Below the pieces are notes generated by a model that made no database searches, was not told the origin of the DNA, and was given only the letters and a program-made list of their open reading frames with translations. The position numbers and the translations under genes are program-made. Below are positions 38,809 to 47,785 of a stretch of 64,000 bases of DNA, one piece after another (the first letter of the stretch is position 1; every line of letters begins with the position of its first letter). The DNA is from Cyanidium caldarium (lineage: Eukaryota > Rhodophyta > Bangiophyceae > Cyanidiales > Cyanidiaceae): positions 405,705-469,704 of the forward strand of contig JANCYW010000010.1 of the NCBI GenBank assembly GCA_026184775.1. Direction: 5' to 3'.

Positions 38809-39360
38809 TCAGACATCGGGGCGCGATGGTGGTGAAGGAGCGTGCAAACCATCAGCGGCGCGTGTTCGGGCGGAGGGCGACGACGACGATCGGCGGTAGA
38901 GCGAGGTGCCACCCGCGCGCAACCCGCCCATCTGATGCCGCGGCGCCGACACCTGCCACATCGTCCACGAGGCGAGCGCGACGCCCACCAGCACCGGCAA
39001 CACCATCCGCAGACCGCCACCACCACTGGAATGGGGCGTCGGTCGCGCTTGGCTCCACGGCGACGGCGTCCCGCGATAGTGGTACGGGCTGGCAGCGCCG
39101 ACGTGGCCTTCCGCCTGCCGCGCGCCGTAAAACCGCATCACCGCATCGTAACTGTCTTGAATGGTCTGAAAGCGAGCAGTGTCACCTCCGCACACATCCG
39201 GATGGTGTTGCCGCACCAGCTGGCGGTACCGCTCTCGCACCCGTTGCTCGTCGCACTCGCCCGGCGCCAGTCCCAGTCGCGCCAGGTGATGCCGGATGGA
39301 CGGTGGGAGCGGCGAGTCGGTGCGAAAGAACCGAGAACGATAACCGAGCGCGGGAGTCAT
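38809..39360 (-). CDS. J-domain protein with one membrane segment
   Basis: A 183-residue DnaJ-like protein. The J domain occupies residues about 20-80, with the HPD motif intact in RQLVRQHHPDVCGGD, followed by the last helix (FQTIQDSYDAVMRF). A single hydrophobic segment (MVLPVLVGVALASWTMWQV, about residues 125-143) suggests a membrane-anchored type III J-protein that recruits Hsp70 to a membrane; the basic N terminus would allow a mitochondrial or plastid location. There is no Gly/Phe or zinc-finger region. The start at 39360 (MTPALGYR) is preferred; the frame opens to 39651, where it would overlap the divergent CZIB gene. Its C terminus nearly abuts the transporter (25 bp gap). Confidence 0.8.
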   Translation of the reverse strand: MTPALGYRSRFFRTDSPLPPSIRHHLARLGLAPGECDEQRVRERYRQLVRQHHPDVCGGDTARFQTIQDSYDAVMRFYGARQAEGHVGAASPYHYRGTPSPWSQARPTPHSSGGGGLRMVLPVLVGVALASWTMWQVSAPRHQMGGLRAGGTSLYRRSSSSPSARTRAADGLHAPSPPSRPDV

Positions 39361-39553
39361 GGAGTGGTATTCGAGGCCATGACGATCAACTCCACAGATT
39401 CCATTCACTCTCCCGCTTCCCCCTTCTTCTCTGTCCGATCTTCTTGCCGCTTTTCCGTTGCCAGCGCGTCCGCAGCGTCCGTCCCGTCGTCGGTGCAATG
39501 CGCTCCGTCGCCGCGGCTTCGCTCCGGTTGCCTGCCGGTCCCTCCCCGGCGGG

Positions 39554-40060
39554 ATGGTGTTGTGGCAGCTGCAAACGCAATGGGAGTGGGATGGAATCGC
39601 CAGTCTCCAATTTCCGGAAGAACACGACTGGCACATATTCATCAAGTGCATTCAGTGCGGTGAAGAGGGTCAACGGGCGGTGGTGGTGTCGCCGCAGCTT
39701 GTCGAGGAGGGTATTCGCGGCGCCGTGGTGCACTTGCGGTACACCTGCTGGTTTTGCCGACGACAGCACGAGATCGCGTTGAGGAGCACGGGCGCCAATT
39801 TAGGCGGGGAGGCGATGTACGAGTGGAAGAACGTGGTGTCGTTGGACTGTCGCGGGGTGGAGCCGATCGACTGGAGACCCGATATGGGCGGTGCACTGCG
39901 GGCCGCGGGCGAAGGCGGTTACGAATTCGACGAGGTGGCGCTGGACGCCGAGGACGCCAACACGGATCAGGTGGCCGCCTGGTACGACTACGACGAGCAG
40001 CAGCAGCGTGAGGTGAGCGTGATCCTGCAACGATATCGATGGGCACGGGAAAGTGGATAG
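39554..40060 (+). CDS. CXXC zinc-binding protein, UPF0587/CZIB family
   Basis: A 168-residue protein that matches the UPF0587/DUF866 family (human C1orf123, now CZIB). The two CxxC pairs that bind zinc are visible: IKCIQCGE at about residues 33-40 and YTCWFCRRQHEIAL later. The LDCRGVEPIDWRPDMG block near residue 100 is the family's best-conserved stretch. The family is found across eukaryotes and is thought to be a zinc-binding chaperone-like factor, with a role still poorly defined. The length agrees (160 aa in human). The start at 39554 (MVLWQLQTQW) fits family alignment; the open frame back to 39458 is only 32 codons longer. It is divergent from the J-domain gene, 193 bp away. Confidence 0.9.
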   Translation: MVLWQLQTQWEWDGIASLQFPEEHDWHIFIKCIQCGEEGQRAVVVSPQLVEEGIRGAVVHLRYTCWFCRRQHEIALRSTGANLGGEAMYEWKNVVSLDCRGVEPIDWRPDMGGALRAAGEGGYEFDEVALDAEDANTDQVAAWYDYDEQQQREVSVILQRYRWARESG

Positions 40061-40376
40061 GAGGAGGAGCCATGCTGCGTGATGGCGTTGCTTTTTTGCA
40101 TCGGCCAGTCCGTGGGTTGTCTACCGGGAACCTTCGTAATGCTTCTACTTTCTCCGATTCGCTTCCATGATCAGCGAATCGATCGGTCGGGCGCCGCGAG
40201 CCGTTCCACGCGACACCCACACCGACAAGCGGTGTCCGTTGTGCGCCAGGTGTATTGCGGGGTCGTGGAAAGACAGAGAGGAGGTGTCGTCAGGGGTTGC
40301 GCTGTGGCTCGAAAGTCTCCGAGCCATCCGATAGATCCAGTGGAGAGCTTTCCATTTCTGTCTGACGCTTCCGAAA
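40061..40376. other. Intergenic region, CZIB to G6PD
   Basis: This 316-bp spacer contains a 9-bp perfect inverted repeat with a 9-nt loop (40155-40181) and a T run (CTTTTTTG near 40092). It probably includes the CZIB terminator and G6PD promoter. Confidence 0.5.
40155..40181. repeat. Inverted repeat (hairpin-forming)
   Basis: Arms CGATTCGCT and AGCGAATCG (9 bp, perfect) flank a 9-nt loop in the spacer between CZIB and G6PD. It could be a palindromic protein-binding site or an RNA hairpin in a UTR; no function is shown. Confidence 0.6.
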
Positions 40377-42203
40377 ATGGGCTTCATCGTCCCGTGTGGA
40401 CTGTCGGCTCGCCGGACCGTCTCTTCACGCGCGGTGCAGTGCCGCCGCCCGCGGACACGACCACTCCACCTGTGCACTTCGCGGCGGCCGACACCCAATC
40501 CGGCTGAATCGCCGGCACCATCACCTCGCGCGACGCCATCGCGACCTCCGGTGGACACGCCCACGACACCGACCCCGTTGGCGCATCCCGAAACCGTCGC
40601 GACGCCGGTCGACACCGCCACCGTGCTCACCAACGGTGCATCGGCCGCCGCGCCACCGCTACCCACCGACCACTCGCTCTTCGAGTCGATGACGCGACGT
40701 CGTGAAGCGGCTCGTCGGGAGGCGCTCACCGTCGTGGTGGTCGGGGCATCGGGCGACCTGGCCCGCAAGAAGACCCTGCCGGCGCTGTTTTCGCTCTACT
40801 ACCACGACCTGCTGCCCAACGATTTCACGGTGGTGGGCTTTGCGCGCTCCCACCTCACCCCCGAGGCGTTCCGCGACACCATTCAGGGCAGCCTGACGTG
40901 TCGCGTCATCGAGGGGCCGGAGTGCGCCCGCAAGACGGAGCTCTTCCTCCAGCGCTGCTTTTACGTCTCCGGACAGTATGACGACGCGGACGCGTTCCGC
41001 CGTCTCGATCGGTTCATCGTGGAGCAGGGCGAGCGCGAGCGGTGGCGTCGCGGTCAGATTACCAACCGCCTCTACTACCTGGCGGTGCCGCCGACGGTGT
41101 TTCTGGACGCCGCCCGTGGCATCGCCCAGTCGCGGACCCGTACTGGTGGCGACAGTGGCTGGAGTCGGGTGGTGATCGAAAAGCCGTTCGGCCGCGACAG
41201 TGCCTCGTTCGCCAAACTGCACGCCGACCTGTCGCAGTACATCAGCGAGGAGCAGACCTTCCGCATCGACCACTACCTGGGCAAGGAGCTGGTACAGAAC
41301 GTGTTGGCGCTGCGGTTTGCCAATTACCTCCTGGAGCCGTTGTGGAACAATCAGCACATTGCCTCCATCCAGATCACTTTCAAGGAGAACTTTGGCGTCG
41401 AGGGGCGCGCCGGCTACTTTGACCACTTTGGTATCATCCGCGACATCATGCAGAATCACCTGCTGCAGATGCTGGCACTGTTCACCATGGAGCCGCCCAC
41501 ATCGCTGCACGCCGACGACATCTACCTGGAAAAGGTGAAGGTGTTGCGTTCGATGGACGTGCTGCAAGCGTCCGATTTCGTCATCGGTCAGTATCTGGGG
41601 TATTTGGACGAGCCGGGCGTGGCCACCTACAGCAAGACGCCCACATTTGCCGCCTGTCGCGTCAACATCCGCAACCGGCGCTGGGACGGCGTGCCGATCC
41701 TGGTCAAGGCCGGCAAGGCACTGGACGAGCGGTTGGCGGAGGTGCGCGTCACCTTCAAGCACGTGCCCGGGTGCATCTTTCGACTGCCGCGCACGCTGCC
41801 GGCCAACGAGCTGGTGGTGCGGGTGCAGCCTGACGAGGCCATCTACCTGCGCATCGTGAGCAAGTCGCCCGGACTGACCTCGCGTCTGGAAGAGGCGCGG
41901 CTGAACCTCTTCTACCGCACCGCCTGGGAGGAGGCGCCCGATATCCCGGATGCGTACGAGCGGTTGCTGTTGGACGTCATTCACGGCGACAAGTCGCTCT
42001 TCATCCGCAGCGAGGAGCTGCGCGTCGCCTGGGACAAGTTCACGCCCGCACTGCGACAGCTGGAAGAGGGCGACGAGTACCGCCCGGTGCCGTACGTGCG
42101 CGACGGCCGCGGGCCGGCCGAAGCGGATTACCTGGCGGCGCGGTTCGGATGCATGTGGGGCAGCGATCTGGACGTGGGCGGCAAACGACGCACCGAGTTG
42201 TAA
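40377..42203 (+). CDS. G6PD: Glucose-6-phosphate 1-dehydrogenase
   Basis: A 608-residue enzyme that oxidises glucose 6-phosphate to 6-phosphogluconolactone and makes NADPH, the first step of the oxidative pentose phosphate pathway. The NADP-binding GASGDLARKK motif is at about residues 123-132, the substrate-binding RIDHYLGKELVQN block (catalytic His after the Asp) near 296, and the late block around YLRIVSKSPG is typical. The first 105 residues are Pro/Ser/Arg/Thr-rich and unconserved, with an early basic hydrophobic start (MGFIVPCGLSARRTV), so a plastid transit peptide is likely, though a shorter cytosolic start is not excluded. Plastid G6PDs often have redox-regulatory cysteines; a clear pair was not confirmed by eye. 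Confidence 0.95.
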   Translation: MGFIVPCGLSARRTVSSRAVQCRRPRTRPLHLCTSRRPTPNPAESPAPSPRATPSRPPVDTPTTPTPLAHPETVATPVDTATVLTNGASAAAPPLPTDHSLFESMTRRREAARREALTVVVVGASGDLARKKTLPALFSLYYHDLLPNDFTVVGFARSHLTPEAFRDTIQGSLTCRVIEGPECARKTELFLQRCFYVSGQYDDADAFRRLDRFIVEQGERERWRRGQITNRLYYLAVPPTVFLDAARGIAQSRTRTGGDSGWSRVVIEKPFGRDSASFAKLHADLSQYISEEQTFRIDHYLGKELVQNVLALRFANYLLEPLWNNQHIASIQITFKENFGVEGRAGYFDHFGIIRDIMQNHLLQMLALFTMEPPTSLHADDIYLEKVKVLRSMDVLQASDFVIGQYLGYLDEPGVATYSKTPTFAACRVNIRNRRWDGVPILVKAGKALDERLAEVRVTFKHVPGCIFRLPRTLPANELVVRVQPDEAIYLRIVSKSPGLTSRLEEARLNLFYRTAWEEAPDIPDAYERLLLDVIHGDKSLFIRSEELRVAWDKFTPALRQLEEGDEYRPVPYVRDGRGPAEADYLAARFGCMWGSDLDVGGKRRTEL

Positions 42204-42217
42204 ACACCCGAACGGGT

Positions 42218-45200
42218 TTAGCGCGGGCGCGCCGTGGACCAGGCGGTGGCCAACGTGGCCAGCTCGACGTTGAGCACGGCGCGGCGATACCACTTGCCAC
42301 GACACAGCGGACACACCTCCACGCGCTGGTTGCAGCGGGCGCACAGCGAGTGGCCGCAGGCGCCGCCCAGCATCGGCCGCATCGGTCCGTCGCCGGTGAA
42401 CGCCTCCAGGCACACCGGGCAGGTGCCAAGGCTGCGCGGCGGCAGTCGCGGCGACGAGGAATCGGTGCCGGCCGCGGTCTTTGGCGGGCGGGCGCAGCCG
42501 CCGCTGTCGGTGCGGTATCGCGTTATCGCCTGCGCCAGTGCCGCGGTGGAGGTGTCGGCATCGATGGCCTCGTCGAGCAGCTGCATCAGACGTCGCCAGC
42601 AACGTCCGGCGTTCGCGTCCTCGTCCTCGTGGCGTTTCTTCTGGGCGACGCGCAACGCCCCGTAAAGCGCTGTGCAGTTGGCCGCACCGCTGGCCACCAT
42701 CTCCACCGCGATCGCTTCGTGTCCGGCGCCGACCGCCACCGACAACGCCGTCGTGTCCGGCGGGTGCAACACCCGACTCACATACTCCGTGACCGCCGCC
42801 GTGGAATCGGAGGCGTTCCGCGGGCGATGCGCCTCCAGCTCGCGCTGCACCACATCCAGACGACCGGCGGCGGCGGCCACCGCCAACACCGTCCACCCGG
42901 TGCTGGTCTCCAATCGGGTGGCGTCGGCCTCGGCCAGCTCCAGTAGGATCGCCGCCGACTCGGACAGGGCGCTGGCTGCGGCCGAGCGACACGCCGCCTC
43001 GAACACCAGCGGCGGCACCCGCCGCAGGTACAGCACCTCCTGCACTGCCGTCAGATGCCGCAGGCGCACCGCCAACGATAGCGGATGCGCGTCGGCCGCC
43101 CCCGGCACCAGCACACCGCGCATCAAGTCCTCTTCAGGCGTGGCCCCATTCGGGGCGATGGTCGCACTCGCCGCCAGCCGTTGCACCGCCTGCTCCGCCG
43201 ACAATAAATCGTCCGCGCCAGCGCGCGCCCACTGCGCTCCGGCCAGCAGCAACACCCGCGCCACCGCGTAATGCTCCCGCAGCAATGCCAGCCGCAGCGG
43301 CACCTCCACCGCACTCCCCTCCTGTTCATGTTCGTTTCCGTCGTCGTCGTCGTCGTCGTCGTCTACCGCGACCGCGCTCGCGCAACGGATGAATTCGCGA
43401 GCGGCACCGACATTCCCGGACCAGGCGGCCGCGTGCAACGCGGTCCAGCCGGCGGCGTCGCGCGCACTCACCGCCGCCCCGGCCTCCTCCACCAGCAAGT
43501 GTACCACGGCACCAGCACTGGGCGCGGGACACAACGCCGCCTCGATGACCGCGGTGGCGCCCCGGTGATTGCGCGCCTCCACCGACGCCGCCGCGCCGTG
43601 TTCCAACAGCAGACGCACGATGCCCAGGTGGCCGCGACGAGCCGCCGCCATCAGCGGCGTGCGGCCGTCTCTACCTCGAGCGCGGTCGACCTGCACGGGA
43701 AACAGCCAGTCCGTCGGGTGCAACGTGGTGGTGGTAATGGCCGTGTCGTGCCGGGAACGCTTGTCGTCGGCTTTGATCACCGCCGCCACCTCCGACGTGT
43801 GGTCGCGGTCGGCTCGGCGTAACAATCGGGCCACTGCGTGTTGCGAGGCGCATTCACAGGCGCGCACCAGCACGCTCTCGTCGCCGGAGCGGTACGCTTG
43901 CAGTACCCGCGCTACCGCGCCGACGGTGCGCGCGGTGCCCGGACGCTGCGCCGCCCCGGTCAAACAGGCGCCCTCCGCCAGCAGCCGATCGATGACCCGG
44001 GCGTACCGCTCTTCCTCGGCGTCGGTGCGCGCCAGTACCGCCCGCGACAACGCCATCTCCAGCGGCGTCTCGTCGGCAGCGTTGCGCGCCTCCACCTCCA
44101 CGCGCGATTCCGGCGACGGCGGGTGCAACAACGCGTCCACGGCATCGGCCTGTCCGGTCCGCGCCGCCCAATGCAGCGCGGTCATTCCAGTGGCTGCCGC
44201 GCGCACGTTGGGGTCGGCGCCGAGGTCCAGCAAGCACCGCACCGTCTCGTCATGTCCGCGCACCGCCGCCCGCATCAGCGGCGTTTGTTCGTCGCGGATG
44301 GTGTCGGCCACGGGCACGGGGTCCATGAGTGTCGGATCGGCACACAGTGCCGTCTCCCCCTGCGGCAGCCGCCACCTCTCCGTCACTGCCATCGCCTCCC
44401 CGTCGTCGACAACGAACGCATTCACCGAGGCGCCGCGACTCTTCAGAAACGCCAGCATACCGCGGCCCGCACCGTGCGCGCACGCCAAGTGCAGCGCCCG
44501 TTCCACGTCGGGCGTGGCGCCGTAATGCAACAACTGCGCCGCCAAACTGGTGAAACCGCAACGCACCGCCGCGTAGAATGCCTCGGTGCGCGCAGCGACG
44601 TTCACCATCTCGCGCGGCTGTTCCGCCAACCGCTCCATCAGCGCGCGGTGATTGCATTCCACGGCCACGCGCAGCGCCTGCGCATCCCCCACTCGGTTGG
44701 CCAGCAGCTGCACCACGATGGCCTCGTAATTGCGGCGCACACTGTGCACCAGCACCGACTCGGAGTCGTCGCGTCGGGCATCCATACGCGGGTAGCGACC
44801 GGCGCCGCCGCGCAACAGCGCCCGCACCGTGCGCGGCTGGTTGGCAGCCACGGCCGCCGCTAGCGCCGTCTTGCCATCGCGTTCGCGCACCAAATACGGC
44901 AGCGCACCCGCTTCCAACAGGCGCACTACCACGCGCACACTGCCGTGCTCGCTGGCCTCCACGAGTGGAAACGTGCCGTCCACGGTGCGGTTGACGTCCA
45001 CCGCGAAAAGCGCCGCCCCGGTCACTGCCGCGTGGCATCCGTCGTGGTGGCGCCGGCGACGACCGCTCCGGACGGCGTTCGTTTTCGGTTCCGAAAGCGT
45101 CGTCGCCTCCAGTAACGCGGTCACCGTCGACACATCGTCCCGAACACAGGCCTCGAGAAAGTGGCGCTCCACATCCTGCACCGCGTCCCGGTCCGGTCGA

Positions 45201-45406
45201 TGCGCTGCCCGCGTCGCCTCCGGTTCTTCCTTGTCGAGCGACGAGTGGGCACTGGCAGTTGTCGTCGTGGCTGTTTTCATGTTACGCCGCGCCCCATTCA
45301 CGCATCGAGATCGCCGCTGCCGTCCGACGCCTCGTGCGCCACGAGCGTCATCGGGGCGGTGACCAGCGGCGCCGATCAGCGACGGCTGGCTCAGCACGCA
45401 GCCCAT
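42218..45406 (-). CDS. Ankyrin-repeat protein with C-terminal RING finger (E3 ligase-like)
   Basis: A 1062-residue protein. The N terminus MGCVLSQPS fits the Gly2 myristoylation and Cys3 palmitoylation pattern (MGCxxS). Many ankyrin repeats follow, for example DETVRCLLDLGADPNV, TALHWAARTGQADAVDALL, RTPLMAAARRGHLGIVRLLL and GWTALHAAAWSGNVGAAREF, interrupted by linkers, with Asp/Glu-rich stretches between. A RING finger lies at about residues 994-1035 (CPVCLEAFTGDG ... CGHSLCARC ... CPLCRGKW), containing the spacing expected of a C3HC4 zinc site. The layout resembles XBAT-type plant E3 ligases. A membrane-attached ubiquitin ligase is likely; substrates are unknown. The gene almost abuts G6PD, converging with a 14-bp gap. 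Confidence 0.88.
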   Translation of the reverse strand: MGCVLSQPSLIGAAGHRPDDARGARGVGRQRRSRCVNGARRNMKTATTTTASAHSSLDKEEPEATRAAHRPDRDAVQDVERHFLEACVRDDVSTVTALLEATTLSEPKTNAVRSGRRRRHHDGCHAAVTGAALFAVDVNRTVDGTFPLVEASEHGSVRVVVRLLEAGALPYLVRERDGKTALAAAVAANQPRTVRALLRGGAGRYPRMDARRDDSESVLVHSVRRNYEAIVVQLLANRVGDAQALRVAVECNHRALMERLAEQPREMVNVAARTEAFYAAVRCGFTSLAAQLLHYGATPDVERALHLACAHGAGRGMLAFLKSRGASVNAFVVDDGEAMAVTERWRLPQGETALCADPTLMDPVPVADTIRDEQTPLMRAAVRGHDETVRCLLDLGADPNVRAAATGMTALHWAARTGQADAVDALLHPPSPESRVEVEARNAADETPLEMALSRAVLARTDAEEERYARVIDRLLAEGACLTGAAQRPGTARTVGAVARVLQAYRSGDESVLVRACECASQHAVARLLRRADRDHTSEVAAVIKADDKRSRHDTAITTTTLHPTDWLFPVQVDRARGRDGRTPLMAAARRGHLGIVRLLLEHGAAASVEARNHRGATAVIEAALCPAPSAGAVVHLLVEEAGAAVSARDAAGWTALHAAAWSGNVGAAREFIRCASAVAVDDDDDDDDGNEHEQEGSAVEVPLRLALLREHYAVARVLLLAGAQWARAGADDLLSAEQAVQRLAASATIAPNGATPEEDLMRGVLVPGAADAHPLSLAVRLRHLTAVQEVLYLRRVPPLVFEAACRSAAASALSESAAILLELAEADATRLETSTGWTVLAVAAAAGRLDVVQRELEAHRPRNASDSTAAVTEYVSRVLHPPDTTALSVAVGAGHEAIAVEMVASGAANCTALYGALRVAQKKRHEDEDANAGRCWRRLMQLLDEAIDADTSTAALAQAITRYRTDSGGCARPPKTAAGTDSSSPRLPPRSLGTCPVCLEAFTGDGPMRPMLGGACGHSLCARCNQRVEVCPLCRGKWYRRAVLNVELATLATAWSTARPR

Positions 45407-45865
45407 GCGCCTCCCGCTTCAATGCACCCACCAGGACTGCACACCACCTAGTTGTTCATACCGGCGCGGCCAATCGAGCGGTCTCTGTCTGCCCTGAAGG
45501 TTTTCGCAAGCGGCATGGTGGGCGTCTCACCGAACCGAGCGGTGCGGGTGCCGACCGGAAGCGAAATCCCGATTTTCGCTTCGGAAGACGCGCCCGTTGA
45601 ACGCGGAAACTTCTGGTGCATGACAGAAAGGTGAGGTTCGTGTTGCGGGAGCGGACCACGCGTTTGCTCTCCGTTCGCCCGTGTGCCCACAACTGCCGGG
45701 TCTTGTTCACACCTGCGCAGCGCCCTCTCGCCAAAGCTACACACGTGTCGTTTAGACAACATCCACCGGGCAAGCTGGTCGGCCGCACCTTCCAGCGATC
45801 CCTCGCCTGCCGACCACTCGACGGTGTGTTGATGCGGTGGGCCTTGCCGCTACCCACCTATCTAC
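45407..45865. other. Spacer between ankyrin-RING start and SQD2 stop
   Basis: These 459 bp between two minus-strand genes should contain the ankyrin-RING promoter. Several short ORFs occur but none has recognisable content. Confidence 0.5.
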
Positions 45866-47368
45866 CTAAAACCCGAAACTACGAATGATGCGGCGACGGA
45901 ACCAGCGCAACCAAGTGAGGGAGCGCGGCATGCCGAGACCACCCAGTGCGCGGAACCGAAAGTTGTTGATGGCGCGTTGGTACTGCACGTTGCGCAGCCA
46001 GGCGGTGGCCGCTCGCCAGCTCCATCGGGTGGCCTCGACGCGCGCCGCCTCTCCCAGGCGTTGGCGCAGCGCCGGGTCGTGCAGCAGTTGGTTCACCAGC
46101 GTGGCTGCCTGCTCCGGATGCCGCGGCTCGTACAGAAAGCCGGTGCTGCCGTGCTTCACCAGATCGGGGATACCGCCAGCGCGCACCGCCACTACCGGCA
46201 CGCCCGACGCCATCGCCTCCAACACCACAAAGCCGAGCGTCTCCGTCTCGGATGGCATCAGAAACACGTCGGCGGTGGCAAACGCGCGCGACAGCGCCTC
46301 GCCGCGCAGCTGGCCGGCGAAAAAGGTGGCGGTGCCAGCGAAATGGCGCCGCAACGCCTCCGCGTGCGGCCCGTCGCCCACGAATGCCAAACGGGTGCCC
46401 TGCGGACACCGCTCCAAGACGCCCCTCAGCGAGGCCAGGTTCTTCTCCATCCCCAGCCGGCCCACGTACATCAGCAGCGGCGCCTCCGGGTGTCCGTCGG
46501 TGAGCCACCGACGCATGTGCCCGTCGTCGCCGTGGCGGTATCGCGGGTGGAACGTATCGGTGTTGATGCCTTTGCGCCACAAATCCACCCGCTCTATGTT
46601 GCGCCCCCGCAGCTCCCCGCACAGTTGCGGTGAAGTGCATAGCGTGAGGTCGGCACGGTTCAGACAGAACCGCATCAGCATCCAACAGAGACCCACCAGC
46701 ACGCCCAACCCGTACGTCTTGGCGTACAACGGCAGATGCGTGTGATACGAAGCCACCAGCGGTTTGCGCAGCACCCGCGCCATCAGCAGGATCGCGAACA
46801 CCAGAAAACCCGGAGTGGCCAGGTGGATGAGGTCCGGATCGAACTCGCGCACGCGCTGCAACAAGTACGGCCGACCGAACAGAATACCGCTCCCAAAGCC
46901 GATCGACAGGGTGATGCGCGGGTACAGCGCAAACTTGAACCCGCGGATGGTCACCACCGGGTAGCCGCACACCTCGGTGGGCGCGTCCGGCGCGTTGTCC
47001 GGCGTCACGATCAGCACCTCGTCGCCGGCCTCGCGCAAGTGTCGCAACAGCTCGTTGAAGCGGTTGGAGTAACCGGACACGTGCGTGAAGGGCGTCGGCT
47101 CCACGATGAGGCACACCCGCCGTCGACGCGCCCGACGCAGATCACGCAAGTTCTCGTCGTCTGACGACGCCGGCTGCCGATACATCGGCCCTTGCAGCAC
47201 CCGCTCCAGTCCTCCACTCCCGTTGCGTAGCTGCATCGCCCACCGATGCGGGCGTGCGCGCCATCCGCGCGCCCCCGACGGCTGCCCTGCGGTCGATCGG
47301 CGCACCGCCGATCGCCCTCGCCACCGCTCGCCCCAGCACCCCCACCCGGTCACAAAACCCACGGTCAT
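45866..47368 (-). CDS. SQD2: Sulfoquinovosyltransferase (SQD2-like), sulfolipid synthase
   Basis: A 500-residue glycosyltransferase family 4 protein that joins UDP-sulfoquinovose to diacylglycerol, the last step of plastid sulfolipid (SQDG) synthesis. The N-terminal domain begins VCLIVEPTPFTHVSGYSNRF, and a conserved block VVTIRGFKFALYPRITLSI follows. A YHTHLPLYAKTYG block is also typical of SQD2. The C-terminal GT-B domain has YVGRLGMEKNL, LAFVGDGPHAEALRRHF and the donor-binding E-x7-E-like block PSETETLGFVVLEAMASGVPVV. Residues 1-70 are Arg/Gly-rich and fit a transit peptide. The family is restricted to cyanobacteria and photosynthetic eukaryotes, which supports an algal origin for the window. 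Confidence 0.93.
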   Translation of the reverse strand: MTVGFVTGWGCWGERWRGRSAVRRSTAGQPSGARGWRARPHRWAMQLRNGSGGLERVLQGPMYRQPASSDDENLRDLRRARRRRVCLIVEPTPFTHVSGYSNRFNELLRHLREAGDEVLIVTPDNAPDAPTEVCGYPVVTIRGFKFALYPRITLSIGFGSGILFGRPYLLQRVREFDPDLIHLATPGFLVFAILLMARVLRKPLVASYHTHLPLYAKTYGLGVLVGLCWMLMRFCLNRADLTLCTSPQLCGELRGRNIERVDLWRKGINTDTFHPRYRHGDDGHMRRWLTDGHPEAPLLMYVGRLGMEKNLASLRGVLERCPQGTRLAFVGDGPHAEALRRHFAGTATFFAGQLRGEALSRAFATADVFLMPSETETLGFVVLEAMASGVPVVAVRAGGIPDLVKHGSTGFLYEPRHPEQAATLVNQLLHDPALRQRLGEAARVEATRWSWRAATAWLRNVQYQRAINNFRFRALGGLGMPRSLTWLRWFRRRIIRSFGF

Positions 47369-47785
47369 CTTCGACTTGCCGCCGCCGCCACCGCCGCCAC
47401 CACCACACCTTCACCGCATACCCGCCGTCACGCACACCCGTGCCCGCTTGGCGGGAATCTATCCCGGGAGGCACGGCGTGCACGCGCTCCAGCCCGCGAA
47501 TACGAACGATGGCGCGTGGCCCGCGCGGATGCGGCCCGCGCAGCGATTCGCGGCGATTCCGTGTCGAGCGAATGTCACACGGGGAAATAGGTGTCACACA
47601 CCCGGCACGCATCGATGCGCGGCATCGACCGCGTCCGTTTCACGACGGCGGTCGCGATCGCGAACCGTCTCGTCGCGCGACTTGGTGCGGCGTGTCGGTC
47701 CTCGTTGCGCGAGTGCCGCTGCGTCGCTCGAATAGGGTTCTGGGGGAGCGCGGACAACACTCACGGCAGTCCGAGACGCGAATTG
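47369..47785. other. Divergent intergenic region, SQD2 / orphan
   Basis: 417 bp between divergent starts. It contains a triplet-rich CCGCCGCCACC stretch (near 47379-47405) adjacent to the SQD2 start and two copies of a GGTGTCACAC-like word near 47575-47605. No gene or RNA was recognised. Confidence 0.5.
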
